In this document: positions 42,334 to 51,694 of the stretch, piece by piece | Numbering within the stretch: position 1 is the first letter of the stretch | Layout: the number at the start of each line of letters is the position of its first letter | Notes under the pieces: model-generated | The model's input: the letters and a program-made list of their open reading frames with translations, nothing else | Told to the model about the DNA's origin: nothing | Databases searched by the model: none | Source of the DNA: JBEKYD01 sp049511335 | Lineage (GTDB): Bacteria; Acidobacteriota; Terriglobia; Bryobacterales; Bryobacteraceae | Reading direction: 5' to 3' | NCBI GenBank assembly: GCA_049511335.1 | Contig: JBEKYD010000003.1 | Location: 12,068-76,067 of the forward strand | DNA: 64,000 bases | Made by a program: the position numbers and the translations under genes

Positions 42334-43507
42334 GCGGCTGCCCAGCACCATCTTAATCGAAACGGTGAGGCCGCACAGAGGCTGACAGCGGACCTTGACC
42401 AGTGCCCTCCACCGGCTTTCCGCGCCGATTCCGCGCCGGTTTGGCTCATCCAATTTTTCTCAATGCCTAGGAACAAGCGGGCGACGCCGGGAGTTCGGAG
42501 CCCCGCGGAAAACGAAGCCAATCGCCATTTTACGAAACGAACCCAATTGCTTGTAAGTATACGCAGTTTCATGGCGTTGCAGGCGAGAAAAATGGGGACA
42601 TGCCCCGATCTTGCGGCGCAGTCCTTGGAGCACTTCCTCGACTGGTTTTTAGTCTTCATCGGCATGCGAGATGGCGGGTTGGGCGCTTCTCTCGAAGCGC
42701 GCTGCCGCCGACCTTACGGTAGCAGACGGGCACCGGGCTGCCAGGGTGGACGCACTGCAATCGCATAAAAACAAAGCGGAAACAAAATCAAACCGGCGGT
42801 GACCGGCGCGCCGCGGTAAGCGGTTTGGGCAATTCTGTGCATGTTGCGCCGGAGTGCGGAGGCCGGGGGCCTCATACTTCCAGCCCGCCGCCAAGCCGTG
42901 GCTCTATGCGGCTAGCCGCAGCCAGAAGTCTCGCCCGTGCTGCGGTTTCCCGCGTGAGGAAATCCGAAAATGGGCCCAAAATCCGCACCCGAGCCAAGCA
43001 GTGGGCCGCAGGCGCTGCCCGAATGCGCGGCGGCGCCGAAGCGTCTGCAAGCGCTCCCCGGCCACCAGCGCACATTGGCAGTCGGGCGTTTAGCGTCCAC
43101 TTGACGTGAGCGGGGCTTCACAGGAGGAATGTTGTACCGGGCCAAAGAAGTGTATCGTTTTCAGAAGGCTAGCGCGTTTGTGGGGATTAACCGTTAGCCT
43201 CTCAGAGACGGCTTGGGTAGCTTTCGATGCGACACCGCGTCATGAACCATCATTCGCCGGACTCAACCGGCGTGATGCTGCTCTGGCGTCCTGACGGGAA
43301 GCTCGCAGGGGATTCGTTCGCCAGTTTACGGCAATAACGTTATTTCAGAAGGTTTGACCGGGACGACGAAATTCTTGTTTTTCACCCGCCAGCCAACCTC
43401 CTCGAATTCTTCGGGCGCCCGATGCGGCGATGAGGTCAACCTCAGCGAAATCAAGCAGGCGGGAGTCGAAGAATCAACCTTCGGGTCGCTACTCCGAAAT
43501 GCCGGCG
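42334..43507. other. 1.2-kb gene-poor region upstream of hypA
   Basis: No convincing ORF on either strand; the open frames are Arg/Ser-rich shadows. At 42508-42550 the minus strand has a short imperfect tandem (TTGGGTTCGTTTCG / TTGGCTTCGTTTTC) of a kind common in such genomes. A GC skewed stretch at 42840-43110 is unassigned. The plus-strand frame near 43340-43430 (DEILVFHPPANLLEFFGRP) looks protein-like but is only about 30 codons, perhaps a gene fragment. Confidence 0.45.
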
Positions 43508-44134
43508 CTAGGACGACAGAGTCGCAAGTGCTTGTTGGATCCAGTGCCAGACGGCAGGTTGTGCTGCGGTGGCCACGAGGCTGCCAATTGCGCCCTCAAT
43601 GATATTCCGAAGCGTACGGCTGGCTTGCCGAACGACCGTTGGGTCAGGGTCGCCGACCAACTCAGCCCGCAACGTTGCGATCTGGGCTGCCGCCCTTTGC
43701 TTCTGCCGCGCATCGAGACTCAATTCATCAAGGTGCATGGTCAAGTCCGACACCAGCCTTGCGAGGTCGGCCCACGGCAAGCCCGTCGCGTGGCTGATGG
43801 TATTCGAGTCGCCGATTTGAACGTTCGATGATTGCATAACGGAAATGCTGTGGTCGTGAAGAATCACGGTGATAGGTGGTTGCGCCGTGCCTTCCACTAC
43901 ATCAACACCACAGGCTGTGATTCTGCCCTCGCCCCCAAAGGTGTTTAGCGACCCGAAATCCTCCCAATGAATTAGTCCATGTTCAGCCAGCTGCCGGCAA
44001 ATACTGACGATTCGGAATTGGTGTTCGACAAGATTGGCGACGTCAGGAACTCCGAGGATATTCAGCATCCCAGGGTAGTTTCTAGCCTCGTAAAAGTATC
44101 GGAGGATGATGCCTCTCAACTCTCCATCGTTCAT
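43508..44134 (-). CDS. hypothetical protein with central RHIM-like amyloid motif
   Basis: 208 aa from the ATG at 44134 (a TTG at 44164 is possible). N-terminal part 1-85 is helical and winged-helix-like (GIILRYFYEARNYPGMLNIL, FRIVSICRQLAEHGLIHWED). Residues 92-113 read ILHDHSISVMQSSNVQIGDS then NTI, with VQIG at 105-108 closely matching the animal RHIM core pattern (S-x-VQ[IV]G[DN]xN). The C-terminus is helical with a Gly/Ala-rich end (RNIIEGAIGSLVATAAQPAV). Such layouts occur in bacterial signalling adaptors linked to defence. The family was not identified. Confidence 0.7.
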   Translation of the reverse strand: MNDGELRGIILRYFYEARNYPGMLNILGVPDVANLVEHQFRIVSICRQLAEHGLIHWEDFGSLNTFGGEGRITACGVDVVEGTAQPPITVILHDHSISVMQSSNVQIGDSNTISHATGLPWADLARLVSDLTMHLDELSLDARQKQRAAAQIATLRAELVGDPDPTVVRQASRTLRNIIEGAIGSLVATAAQPAVWHWIQQALATLSS

Positions 44135-44357
44135 AGGACGATGACCATGGCACAAGTGTATCAACGATAGTTTAGCGAAGTAGGCCGGGCTAAGCCACGT
44201 GAGCGTAACAGTCGCCTACAGTGAAGATTGCTGCGACCGGATTAGGAATGGGAAATCGGCTTGTCGCCTGGGTACGTTCCGAGTGCGGTGCTGCGCGACC
44301 GAATGCCGGACTGATGGTGTGCGAGCGAGGTTACGGCAACGCGACCGGTGTGGTGCA

Positions 44358-45344
44358 TCAACGGCGCCGACGCACGATGAGCAGAGTCATATCGTCGGCT
44401 GGCGGACGAGCTTGGCAAAACCGGGTGACATCCCCCAGGACGCCGTCAGCCATCGCGTCCGCACCTTGCCCAAGGTGATCTCGGAGCGAGCGGATCAGGC
44501 GTTCTTCTTTGTACTCATCGCCAGCTGGATCTTGCGCCTCCGTGATGCCGTCGGAATACAGGACTAGGCTCTCGCCGGCACCGAGGCTGAGATGCTGCAC
44601 CGTGTACTGACCGCCGCAGAAGAGGCCAAGCGGCAATCCGGTCGAGTCTAACCGCTGGGTTGCATCTGGCCGTAGGAGCAACGGCGTGCAGTGACCGGCG
44701 TTGCAGAGTTCCACTCCTTTTGCCGTCGCGCGGCCACACGCCAGAGTTGCGTAGTGGGCCGGGGCGGTGCTCTCGCAGAAGAGCCGATTGGCGCGCGAAA
44801 CCACATCGGCGAGTGGCAAATCCACGGATAACAAACTGCGGAAGATCGCACTGAGGTGCGTCATCAGCAGGGAGGCTGCCACTCCCTTCCCCGCAACGTC
44901 CCCGACGGCGAAAAAGAGCGACTTGCCATCGCCCAGAACCACCAGTTCGCAGTAATCGCCGCCTACCGCGCCGACGGGCTTGTAGCAGTACTGCGTGTCC
45001 CAGCCTTCCAGAGCTATGTCCCTCGGCGGCAGGAGTCTCGACTGGATTTGCGTGGCCAACTCAAGGTCCTGCTCATGAGCCCGCAGTTCTGCTTGGCTGA
45101 GGTGGTCCAGACAAAATCGCACTAGGGGATTACTCTCCAGCCTGTCCGCTTCGATCGTATCGTGACAAGTCTCGCAGAGGCCGTACGAGCCGGTATCGAT
45201 TCTTCCCAGAGCGGCGTCGATTTCCGCGATGAGCTCGTTGAGGTAGGCAGCGGAAACAGAGTTGCCAGCCGCCTGCAGGCGAGCGCGCCGTTCTAGAAGC
45301 TGAGGCCGGAACGTATAACCCGCGGACCTGGAAGCCGCATTCAT
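44358..45344 (-). CDS. DksA/TraR-type zinc finger fused to SpoIIE/RsbU PP2C phosphatase
   Basis: 328 aa. Residues 10-85 form a DksA/TraR-like helical segment and finger (NELIAEIDAALGRIDTGSYG; Cys57, Cys60, Cys78, with His81 in the fourth place). The rest is a SpoIIE phosphatase: LATQIQSRLLPPRD, GAVGGDYCELV, FAVGDVAGKGVAASLLM, LCNAGHCTPLLL, VLYSDGITEAQDPAG and PADDMTLLIVRR. Start 45344 follows GGGAGGG. SpoIIE/RsbU enzymes dephosphorylate anti-anti-sigma factors in partner switching. No RsbV/W partner is adjacent. Confidence 0.9.
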   Translation of the reverse strand: MNAASRSAGYTFRPQLLERRARLQAAGNSVSAAYLNELIAEIDAALGRIDTGSYGLCETCHDTIEADRLESNPLVRFCLDHLSQAELRAHEQDLELATQIQSRLLPPRDIALEGWDTQYCYKPVGAVGGDYCELVVLGDGKSLFFAVGDVAGKGVAASLLMTHLSAIFRSLLSVDLPLADVVSRANRLFCESTAPAHYATLACGRATAKGVELCNAGHCTPLLLRPDATQRLDSTGLPLGLFCGGQYTVQHLSLGAGESLVLYSDGITEAQDPAGDEYKEERLIRSLRDHLGQGADAMADGVLGDVTRFCQARPPADDMTLLIVRRRR

Positions 45345-45882
45345 CGAAAGCCCTCCCGAATACCACATTGTCCTGCATGTGGACGGTCAACGTCCATGCC
45401 GGCTCACTGCGGCGCGCGATATTTGCTGCGGGTCCTGCGCGACCGGACGGGATTAGGAACAACAGGTCGGCTTGCGTTTGGGCGTCAATGGACCGAGCGC
45501 TGGCGGCGATTCGTCCCGGTAAACGTCGCTCACATCAGATGGAGTATCCGCGCGGTCCATGGTCTGCGGGAAGTCCCCGTCCCGTGTAACTGCCGGGCTC
45601 ATCGGCACACACCCGGATATGCCGAGCTTGGCCGGTATCGACAACTGCGTGGGCATGCCGTGGCCGAAAATGCTTACTCGCGCTTCAAGCGCGGCGTCAG
45701 CCTGAGCCCGGGGGCCGGTCCGCTGAACGGGGTTCGGCTGCTGAGGCCGTTAGTGCCGGAGCCAAATAGAAAGTCCCTACTTCGAGCCAAGTCGAAGGTT
45801 CCGGTTTTCGCGACCGGGTTTCGGGTTTTCGGTCCCCGGCGCCATCGATTGGGCCGGATTCCGATATCATGAAGCACGGATT
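45345..45882. other. intergenic region
   Basis: 538 bases between the phosphatase (minus) and a short remnant ORF (plus). Open frames here are Arg/Pro-rich and unsupported. No repeat or structured element recognised. Confidence 0.4.
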
Positions 45883-46056
45883 ATGGCTGCAAAACTGCGC
45901 ACAGCGGCGTTGGCTGTCTCGATCGCTGGGTCGGGCTTGCTGGCAATCGCCGTGGTCTCCGGGATTCTTTACGAACGGGTAGAGCGCGCGCGGGACCGGG
46001 AGCGAATGTAACCGGCAGCCTGGTGCATATCGCGGCCGGGCTCCGGCTCACGGTCC
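45883..46056 (+). pseudogene. N-terminal remnant of an alpha/beta hydrolase-like gene
   Basis: A 42-aa ORF (45883-46011) with one hydrophobic segment (ALAVSIAGSGLLAIAVVSGI) followed by YERVERARDRER. The next bases, read in the -1 frame, give GSLVHIAAGLRLTV. Together this matches the usual start of membrane-anchored alpha/beta hydrolases (TM, YxxxxxxRDRxR, PGRLVxVGGxRLxL). The rest is missing, cut off by the GH20 gene end at 46057. The identification rests on a short pattern. Confidence 0.35.
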
Positions 46057-48090
46057 CTATTTCGGCGCAAGGGCCGGTGAATCGAGCAGCAGTTTCACCG
46101 GGCGCGCGGCGGCAAGGGTCACATCGGCCGTGGGCTTCAGGAATTCGGCAATCTCGGCATTGCGCGCGGCCAGCCAGTCGGGTGCGAACCTGCGGTGACG
46201 ATCCAGGTCGTCGAGCGCTTCCAGGCCGGCGCGGCCCAACTCGGCGAGGTGCTGGGAGAGCGGCTGCAGCTCGCTCAGCAACGCGTTGTTGTCCAGCAAA
46301 GCTTCGAACGGGGCATCGTTGGAAATCCAAAGCTGGAAGGCGCCGCGCAAAAGGTCCAGGTCCATCCGGCTTGCTCCGGAGCCGCCCGCCACGCGCTGGG
46401 CCGCCAATTCCAGCTCGCGCACGGTTTCGCTTTCGGCTGGGACGGCATCCACCAGCCGGTTGAGCGGCGTGCCGGTTTCGACCTTGCGCGCGCTTCGCTT
46501 ACCGAGGCCGAGCGCTTCAGAGGCCTCGGCCAGCGCCCGCAGCGCAGGCGCCGGATGTCCGCCGGTGAGACGGCCCAGCATCGGACCGTAAACCGCGCGG
46601 TGCTCCACGCCCGTCCAGGCCAGTTGCCGGCTGACGGCTTCCATGCGGTCGTACATCGAGGCCACTTCGGTAACGGTTGGCGGCGACCAGAAACGCTCGG
46701 CAATGGCGGCCATGCGCGGCCAGATGCGCGAATCCACCGTTTCCGAGTCCACCAGCTCCGCCCACATGCACGCTTCGCCTCCCAGAATCCGCTCCGCCAC
46801 GTCCGGCGCCAGTTCGGCCGCCGCGCCCGCCAGCGGGTCCACACCGTAGTGGAACGCCGCCGTACTCAGGTGGTCCAGGTAATAGCCCCAGGAGAGAATC
46901 CCGCGATAGCCCTTGTTGGCGGATTCGGCCAGGGACGCCTGGCCCCGCCAGCTCTGGATCACCGTGCCCTTGGCCAGATCCGGGTCGAGAATCTCGTCCC
47001 AACCCACCATGGTCTTGCCGTGCCGCGCCAGGATGCGCTGCAGCCGATGGTTGAAGTACAACTGCAGGTCGTGCGTCTGGGGCAGCTTGTGCGCCCGGGC
47101 GAAAGCCTGCACGCGCGCCGACTCCTTCCACTGGCGGCCGTTCACCTCGTCGCCGCCGATGTGGAAGAAAGGATCGGGAAACAGCAGCGCCATCTCGCCG
47201 ATAAAGGCGTCCAGAAAGCTGTATGTTGTCTCGCGGGTCGGATCCATGGCGGCATCGAAAACTCCGAAATCGGTGCCCACCTGGTAGGGTCCCGGCGCGG
47301 CGGCCAGGGCGGGATAACCCGCGAACCAACTGGTGGAGTGGCCGGGCATGTCGAACTCGGGAATCACGCGGATACCGCGGTCGCGGGCGTATGCCACCAC
47401 GCGGCGAATTTCGGCCTGGGTGTAGAAGTGGCCGTCCGATCCCTTACCCTGCAAGCGCGGAAACAGGCGGCTCTCCACGCGAAAGCCCTGATCGTCGGAG
47501 AGGTGCCAATGGAAGACGTTCAGCTTCACCGCCGCCATGGCGTCCAGGTTGCGCAGCACCACTTCCACCGGCATCCAGTGCCGCGAAACGTCCATCATCA
47601 GGCCGCGCCAGGGGAAGCGCGGGCGATCTTCAATATGTACGGCCGCGATTTCGAAGCCGTGCGGACCGGGCGTTGCCAGTTGCGCAAAGGTAGCCAGGCC
47701 GCGCAGCGCGCCGTCCACCGTGGCGGCCTTCAGATGCGCGCCTTCCGCGGTGACGTCCAACTGGTAGGATTCATCCTCCGCCAGCTTCGGATAGAGCGGC
47801 GCGCGGGCCGCGCATTCGACCTTTAAGGTAGCCTCTGCGGCGGCAGCCGGTTTCCCGGCAAACGGGATGCCCGTCTCGCGCGAGAGCAGCGCTACCAGGC
47901 GCTCCACGCCCATCGTCAGCCGAGGATCGGCCACGCCCATGGCAGCCGCGGTGAAGTGGGTATCGATGGCGAGGGCGCCCGTGCCGGGCTCCATCTTTAC
48001 GGGCAAAGGCATGAGCGGCGGCGCGGCGCCGAAAGCCGATAGGGCCAGAGCCGGAAACCATATCGGGAGCGACAGGAAGCGGGAGGACAT
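46057..48090 (-). CDS. beta-N-acetylhexosaminidase, GH20
   Basis: A secreted exo-enzyme of about 677 aa releasing GlcNAc/GalNAc from chitin, peptidoglycan or glycoprotein fragments. A signal peptide (FLSLPIWFPALALSAFGAA) precedes the GH20b domain (about 25-145) and the GH20 barrel: PRFPWRGLMMDVSRHW, LNVFHWHLSDDQGFR, IPEFDMPGHSTSW, HIGGDEVNG with the catalytic Asp314-Glu315 pair, and VGWDEILD. The ATG at 48090 is chosen; a GTG three codons upstream is possible. A single gene. Confidence 0.95.
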   Translation of the reverse strand: MSSRFLSLPIWFPALALSAFGAAPPLMPLPVKMEPGTGALAIDTHFTAAAMGVADPRLTMGVERLVALLSRETGIPFAGKPAAAAEATLKVECAARAPLYPKLAEDESYQLDVTAEGAHLKAATVDGALRGLATFAQLATPGPHGFEIAAVHIEDRPRFPWRGLMMDVSRHWMPVEVVLRNLDAMAAVKLNVFHWHLSDDQGFRVESRLFPRLQGKGSDGHFYTQAEIRRVVAYARDRGIRVIPEFDMPGHSTSWFAGYPALAAAPGPYQVGTDFGVFDAAMDPTRETTYSFLDAFIGEMALLFPDPFFHIGGDEVNGRQWKESARVQAFARAHKLPQTHDLQLYFNHRLQRILARHGKTMVGWDEILDPDLAKGTVIQSWRGQASLAESANKGYRGILSWGYYLDHLSTAAFHYGVDPLAGAAAELAPDVAERILGGEACMWAELVDSETVDSRIWPRMAAIAERFWSPPTVTEVASMYDRMEAVSRQLAWTGVEHRAVYGPMLGRLTGGHPAPALRALAEASEALGLGKRSARKVETGTPLNRLVDAVPAESETVRELELAAQRVAGGSGASRMDLDLLRGAFQLWISNDAPFEALLDNNALLSELQPLSQHLAELGRAGLEALDDLDRHRRFAPDWLAARNAEIAEFLKPTADVTLAAARPVKLLLDSPALAPK

Positions 48091-48152
48091 CCTCCCCACT
48101 GTAGCGTAGCTATACCTGGGACGGCACGAAGGCCAGGCGTTATCATGCGCTT

Positions 48153-48770
48153 ATGGCTGTGGCGTCAATCATCATCTCGACGGTGTCCCTATTGCTGTCG
48201 ATCGCGGTGGCCGTTGCCACGCTGTGGCACCGCGGCAAACTTCGCATGACGCCGCCGAAGTTGATAGGGTTCTTGTACGACCCCCCCGGCAGGGATTTGA
48301 AGGTGTTCTTTCGGGCCGCGCTCTACGCAACCGGTAAGCGGGGCCACATAGTCGAGGCCCTGTACCTCAGGGTGCGACGAGGCGAATCGTCGCAAACGTT
48401 CGACTTCTGGATGTACGGCGAAACCAAAGACCTGAAAATTGGAAGTGGGCTGATGGTCGGGGACGGCGGCGTAGTGCACAATCACCACTTCCTGCCGCCT
48501 AAGGACGCCTCGACGTTTGAGTTTCTCGCCGGCGAGTACGTCGTTGAGACGCACGCCACGGTCGTGAACCGAGCAACCTCAGTCCTCTTGTCCACGGTGC
48601 ACCTCTTCCTTTCACCGGAGCTCGCCGCCGCTCTGAAAGACCGCACTCGGGGCGTGTTCTTCACCTGGAGGCCGGAGTCGTCGTGCTACGCGGCCCACCT
48701 CCAGGATTCGCCGCCCGAGCCCATTAGTGACTTTCAGAAGTGGGCTTGGCACGATTCTTTCCGTTCCTAG
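48153..48770 (+). CDS. hypothetical membrane-anchored protein
   Basis: 205 aa with one N-terminal TM (ASIIISTVSLLLSIAVAVATLW) and a soluble part with alternating beta segments (VFFRAALYATGKRGHIVEAL, QTFDFWMYGE, FEFLAGEYVVETHATVVNRA). The layout resembles small one-TM proteins with an Ig-like cytoplasmic or periplasmic domain. It is divergent from the GH20 gene. No family recognised. Confidence 0.65.
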   Translation: MAVASIIISTVSLLLSIAVAVATLWHRGKLRMTPPKLIGFLYDPPGRDLKVFFRAALYATGKRGHIVEALYLRVRRGESSQTFDFWMYGETKDLKIGSGLMVGDGGVVHNHHFLPPKDASTFEFLAGEYVVETHATVVNRATSVLLSTVHLFLSPELAAALKDRTRGVFFTWRPESSCYAAHLQDSPPEPISDFQKWAWHDSFRS

Positions 48771-48955
48771 CGGCCCGCGGTAGAAGTCGTGGCATGCCAA
48801 AGGCCTGCTTCACCAGGCCCGTAAGGCGTTGACGTGCCAAACGTGGAGTAGGCGTTTTCGCCTGCGATCAGCCGCCCGGCCACTTCTACCACGGATCGGT
48901 AGACGCCGCGCACCGTCGGCCCGCCGTGCGGTCTCGCAGCTCCCCGTCACCTACA

Positions 48956-50239
48956 TCAGCTGCTCGGCGCCGCTTTTGCCGCCCGCCATAGAACAAAAGC
49001 CAGAGCCAGCGCCAGAACGGGAATGCTGTACATGGCTTGATGCAGCCCGGTGGCGCGCGCGGCCTCGAGCGCTGAGCCGGCGGCCGCGGCCCGGGCCGCT
49101 AGCCAGTCGCTCAACTTGCCCGTCGCCAGCGGCCCGAACGAAGCGCCGCACAGGTACATCGCCATGTAGTAGGCGGCCATGGCGGTGCCGCGCAGGTGAG
49201 CCGGCACGATGTCCTCAATGGCGGCATACACCAGGCCGTAATAAGTTTGCAGCAGACCGTAGGCCAACATCAGCCACCCTACGGCAGCGGCGACGTTGCC
49301 GGCTGGCGCCAAGGCGCCTTCAAGGGCTGCCGGAGCGGCCGCAAGCGCCGTCGCGGCAGCCAGGCGCAGACGCCGCGCCGCCAGCGAAGCGCCGAGGCGG
49401 TCCGCGCCGCGATCGCCCAATGCCCCAGCCGCCAGAGCGCCCAAAACGCCGGAGACACCCGAGCCGACCCCGGTCCACACACCGGCGCGCGCGATCGTCA
49501 ATCCGTGATAGCGCGCCAGCATGGCCGGCAAGAAGGTCGAAAAGCTGTAGAGCGCGAAGTTGACGATGGCGCCGGACGCGGCAATCCAGCCGAAGGCCGG
49601 AATCCGCGCGAGATGCCACGGGCCCGCGGATTTTCCCGAAGCGGACGGCGCAGTTGCTTCGTCGTAGGGCTCCGCACGCGGTTCGCGGAGCGACAGCAAG
49701 GCCGGCGCCAGTAGAATCCCCGGAAAGGCCGCGACCGCCAGCGCCACTCGCCAGCCGAAGGCCTGCGCCACCGGTCCGCCCAGCGAAAAACTCAGGAAAC
49801 CGCCGACCGGCACCGCCATCATGAACCACGCCATGGCTCGCGTGCGGCGCGCCGCCGGACCCAGGCCGGCCAGCCAACTGGTGGCCGCCGGCGCGCACAC
49901 GGCTTCCCCCACACCCACGCCCAGCCGCGTGACGGCCAGGCTGGTGTAGTTGCGCGCCAGGCCACCCAGGCCGGTCAGGCAAGCCCACGCGGCAACGCCC
50001 GCCGCCAACAGCTTGCGCCGGCTCCACGTGTCGGCCAGGCGGCCGAGCGGCAATCCCGCTACGGCGTAGAGCAAGGTGAACGCGGTCGTCAGCCCGCCCA
50101 GTTGCGCGTCGGAAAGATGGAACTCGCGGCGCAACGGCTCCAGCACCGCTCCCAACGCCTGGCGGTCGTAGAAATTGAGAACGTTGACCAGGAATAGAAC
50201 CAGGAGCGTCGCGCGCAAACGCTTGGAGCGGTCAGCCAT
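48956..50239 (-). CDS. MFS transporter, spinster-like
   Basis: 427 aa with about 12 TMs. It shows the N-terminal VLNFYDRQALGAVLEPLRREF, the MFS motif A GLPLGRLADTWSRRKLL between TM2 and TM3, RLGVGVGEAVCAPAATSW and, in the C-terminal half, GALGDRGADRLG (second motif-A-like). The YDRQ start and GEA motif place it with spinster-like/sugar-phosphate MFS members. The start at 50239 is preferred, because the longer frame's first codons enter the intergenic region next to the 33-bp repeat. The substrate is unknown. Confidence 0.9.
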   Translation of the reverse strand: MADRSKRLRATLLVLFLVNVLNFYDRQALGAVLEPLRREFHLSDAQLGGLTTAFTLLYAVAGLPLGRLADTWSRRKLLAAGVAAWACLTGLGGLARNYTSLAVTRLGVGVGEAVCAPAATSWLAGLGPAARRTRAMAWFMMAVPVGGFLSFSLGGPVAQAFGWRVALAVAAFPGILLAPALLSLREPRAEPYDEATAPSASGKSAGPWHLARIPAFGWIAASGAIVNFALYSFSTFLPAMLARYHGLTIARAGVWTGVGSGVSGVLGALAAGALGDRGADRLGASLAARRLRLAAATALAAAPAALEGALAPAGNVAAAVGWLMLAYGLLQTYYGLVYAAIEDIVPAHLRGTAMAAYYMAMYLCGASFGPLATGKLSDWLAARAAAAGSALEAARATGLHQAMYSIPVLALALAFVLWRAAKAAPSS

Positions 50240-50264
50240 CGGCAAAGAGCTCTCAGCCACACGG

Positions 50265-50297
50265 TAGCTGACCGCTGACTGCCGATCGCTGACAGCT
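50265..50297. repeat. 33-bp dispersed repeat, copy 2
   Basis: TAGCTGACCGCTGACTGCCG, then ATCGCTGACAGCT. One mismatch to 40292-40324. It sits between the MFS start and the DUF4097-like stop. GGTCAGCCATCGGCA just upstream looks like a degenerate inverted partner. Confidence 0.85.
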
Positions 50298-50302
50298 CAC
50301 TT

Positions 50303-51694
50303 TCACAGCTTGACTTCGGAGTCCTTCAGACTCTTGGGCGCTCCCGGAGCAGCCTCGCCCGGTGTATCCGAGCGCTTATGCACCGATACCGACCCGTGTG
50401 TCACCGTGATCCGCAGGGTAGGTCCGCTGCCCACCTTGCCCTTCAGCTCCGCTCGCCGGCCGTCCTGGTCTTGCTGAATAGGCTGACCGAATTCGTTAGA
50501 GGCATCGCCATGCTCGGAGGTCGCCTCCAAATCGAAGGTAGCCTTCTCGGGTAGACCCAGATCGATGTTGCCGCTATCGGCCCGCACGTCGACGGCGGGA
50601 GTCGGGAGCCCGGTTTCGATCTCTACGTCCCCGTGCGCCGACTCCAGTTCGAGCGATTGAGTAAAGTCGGCAATCTTGATGTCGCGCGAGCGCGCCACCA
50701 GCCGCACCGGGCCGGTTATGCCCCGGCCGTCGAACTGGCTCAGGTCCATGGTGATGTGGCCGGGCACCGCCTGTGCGTGCAATTCCGTATTGCGGGCGCC
50801 TTCGAATTGGAGCGGTTTGGCCAGGTTCTTGAAATCCAGCGAACCGCTGAACGCGCCGGTCACGGTTACCTGCCCTCCGATGTTTTCCAGTTCCAGGCTC
50901 GAACCTTGCCCGTTGATGTCCACGTTCCCCTTCACGTCTTCCGCGCGCAACGTGTCGCTGTGAGTCAGCGCCAGGCGCACGTTGCCGCCGATGCGGGCGA
51001 GGCGCGCATCGCCGCGGTCGCTTGCCAACTCCACGCTCCCGGCCACGTCGGAGACTTCATAATCGTTGCGCCGCCCGCGAGCTTCCACGGCCAGGCCGCG
51101 GGGCACCGTGATTTCCAAATCGTCGGCCATGCTGGCAATCTCGGAGGCGCGGTCCTGGTTGGTGCGCACGATCACGTGATCGCCTTCCACCGCCACCTCG
51201 ACGGCAGTGGCGCCGTTGGCCCGGTCGGCGTCTTCGTGCTTGTAGGCGCGGATGCTCTTCTGGCCGGTAACGGTAATGTCCGGAGTGTCCATGCCCGAAA
51301 TCTTGAGGTTGCCGCGCGGCAGGTCCACCACCAACAGTTTGGCGCCGCCGGCGGAAGCCTTGGCCGAAATCGGATAGTCGAAATCCGTCCCGGCAATACC
51401 GATGATGCCTGCCCGCCACGGAAACCCGGCGTGCGCGGCGGCATACATACCCGACCCTGCCAGGCAGATGAGGATGATGAGCAGAACTTCCCCGCCGGTG
51501 AAGCTACTGCCAAAGGCATTTTCCCGGGGCAGCAAGACTTCAATCAAGCGCCCCAGGCCCCACAAGATCAGCAGGAACGGCCAATACTGCCCCAGCATGT
51601 CGAAAATCTGGAAACCCGGGTGCAAGTTGCTCCATAGAAACAACAGACCGAGTCCCAGCAGGATAATCGGACCCGTGAACGATCGGCCTCTCAT
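50303..51694 (-). CDS. DUF4097-type beta-repeat membrane protein with LiaF/DUF5668-like TM region
   Basis: 463 aa. The N-terminal TM region (GPIILLGLGLLFLWSN, YWPFLLILWGLGRLIEVLLP, EVLLIILICLAGSGMYAA) matches the LiaI-LiaF-like TM domain. From about 115 on, repeated short beta motifs follow the DUF4097 adhesin-like pattern (LEITVPRGLAVEARGRRNDY, SVELASDRGDARLARIGGNV, LELESAHGDVEIETGL). Last gene of the sigma/anti-sigma/B-box operon; coupled to the preceding gene by an ATGA overlap. A role in envelope-stress sensing or surface shielding is inferred. Confidence 0.85.
   Translation of the reverse strand: MRGRSFTGPIILLGLGLLFLWSNLHPGFQIFDMLGQYWPFLLILWGLGRLIEVLLPRENAFGSSFTGGEVLLIILICLAGSGMYAAAHAGFPWRAGIIGIAGTDFDYPISAKASAGGAKLLVVDLPRGNLKISGMDTPDITVTGQKSIRAYKHEDADRANGATAVEVAVEGDHVIVRTNQDRASEIASMADDLEITVPRGLAVEARGRRNDYEVSDVAGSVELASDRGDARLARIGGNVRLALTHSDTLRAEDVKGNVDINGQGSSLELENIGGQVTVTGAFSGSLDFKNLAKPLQFEGARNTELHAQAVPGHITMDLSQFDGRGITGPVRLVARSRDIKIADFTQSLELESAHGDVEIETGLPTPAVDVRADSGNIDLGLPEKATFDLEATSEHGDASNEFGQPIQQDQDGRRAELKGKVGSGPTLRITVTHGSVSVHKRSDTPGEAAPGAPKSLKDSEVKL

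Noticed and set aside
42825..43145. Small ORFs in the gap upstream of hypA as candidate genes
   Set aside because: Ser/Arg/Pro-rich in all frames, no ribosome binding site and no recognisable pattern.
43340..43430. Frame reading DEILVFHPPANLLEFFGRP as a gene
   Set aside because: Protein-like but bounded by stops after about 30 codons with no start; kept only as a note in the gap entry.
46195..47826. 543-codon plus-strand ORF opposite the GH20 gene
   Set aside because: Antisense shadow; the GH20 catalytic motifs are on the minus strand.
48829..49563. Arg/Pro-rich plus-strand ORF opposite the MFS gene
   Set aside because: No motif, strong composition bias, antisense to a transporter.
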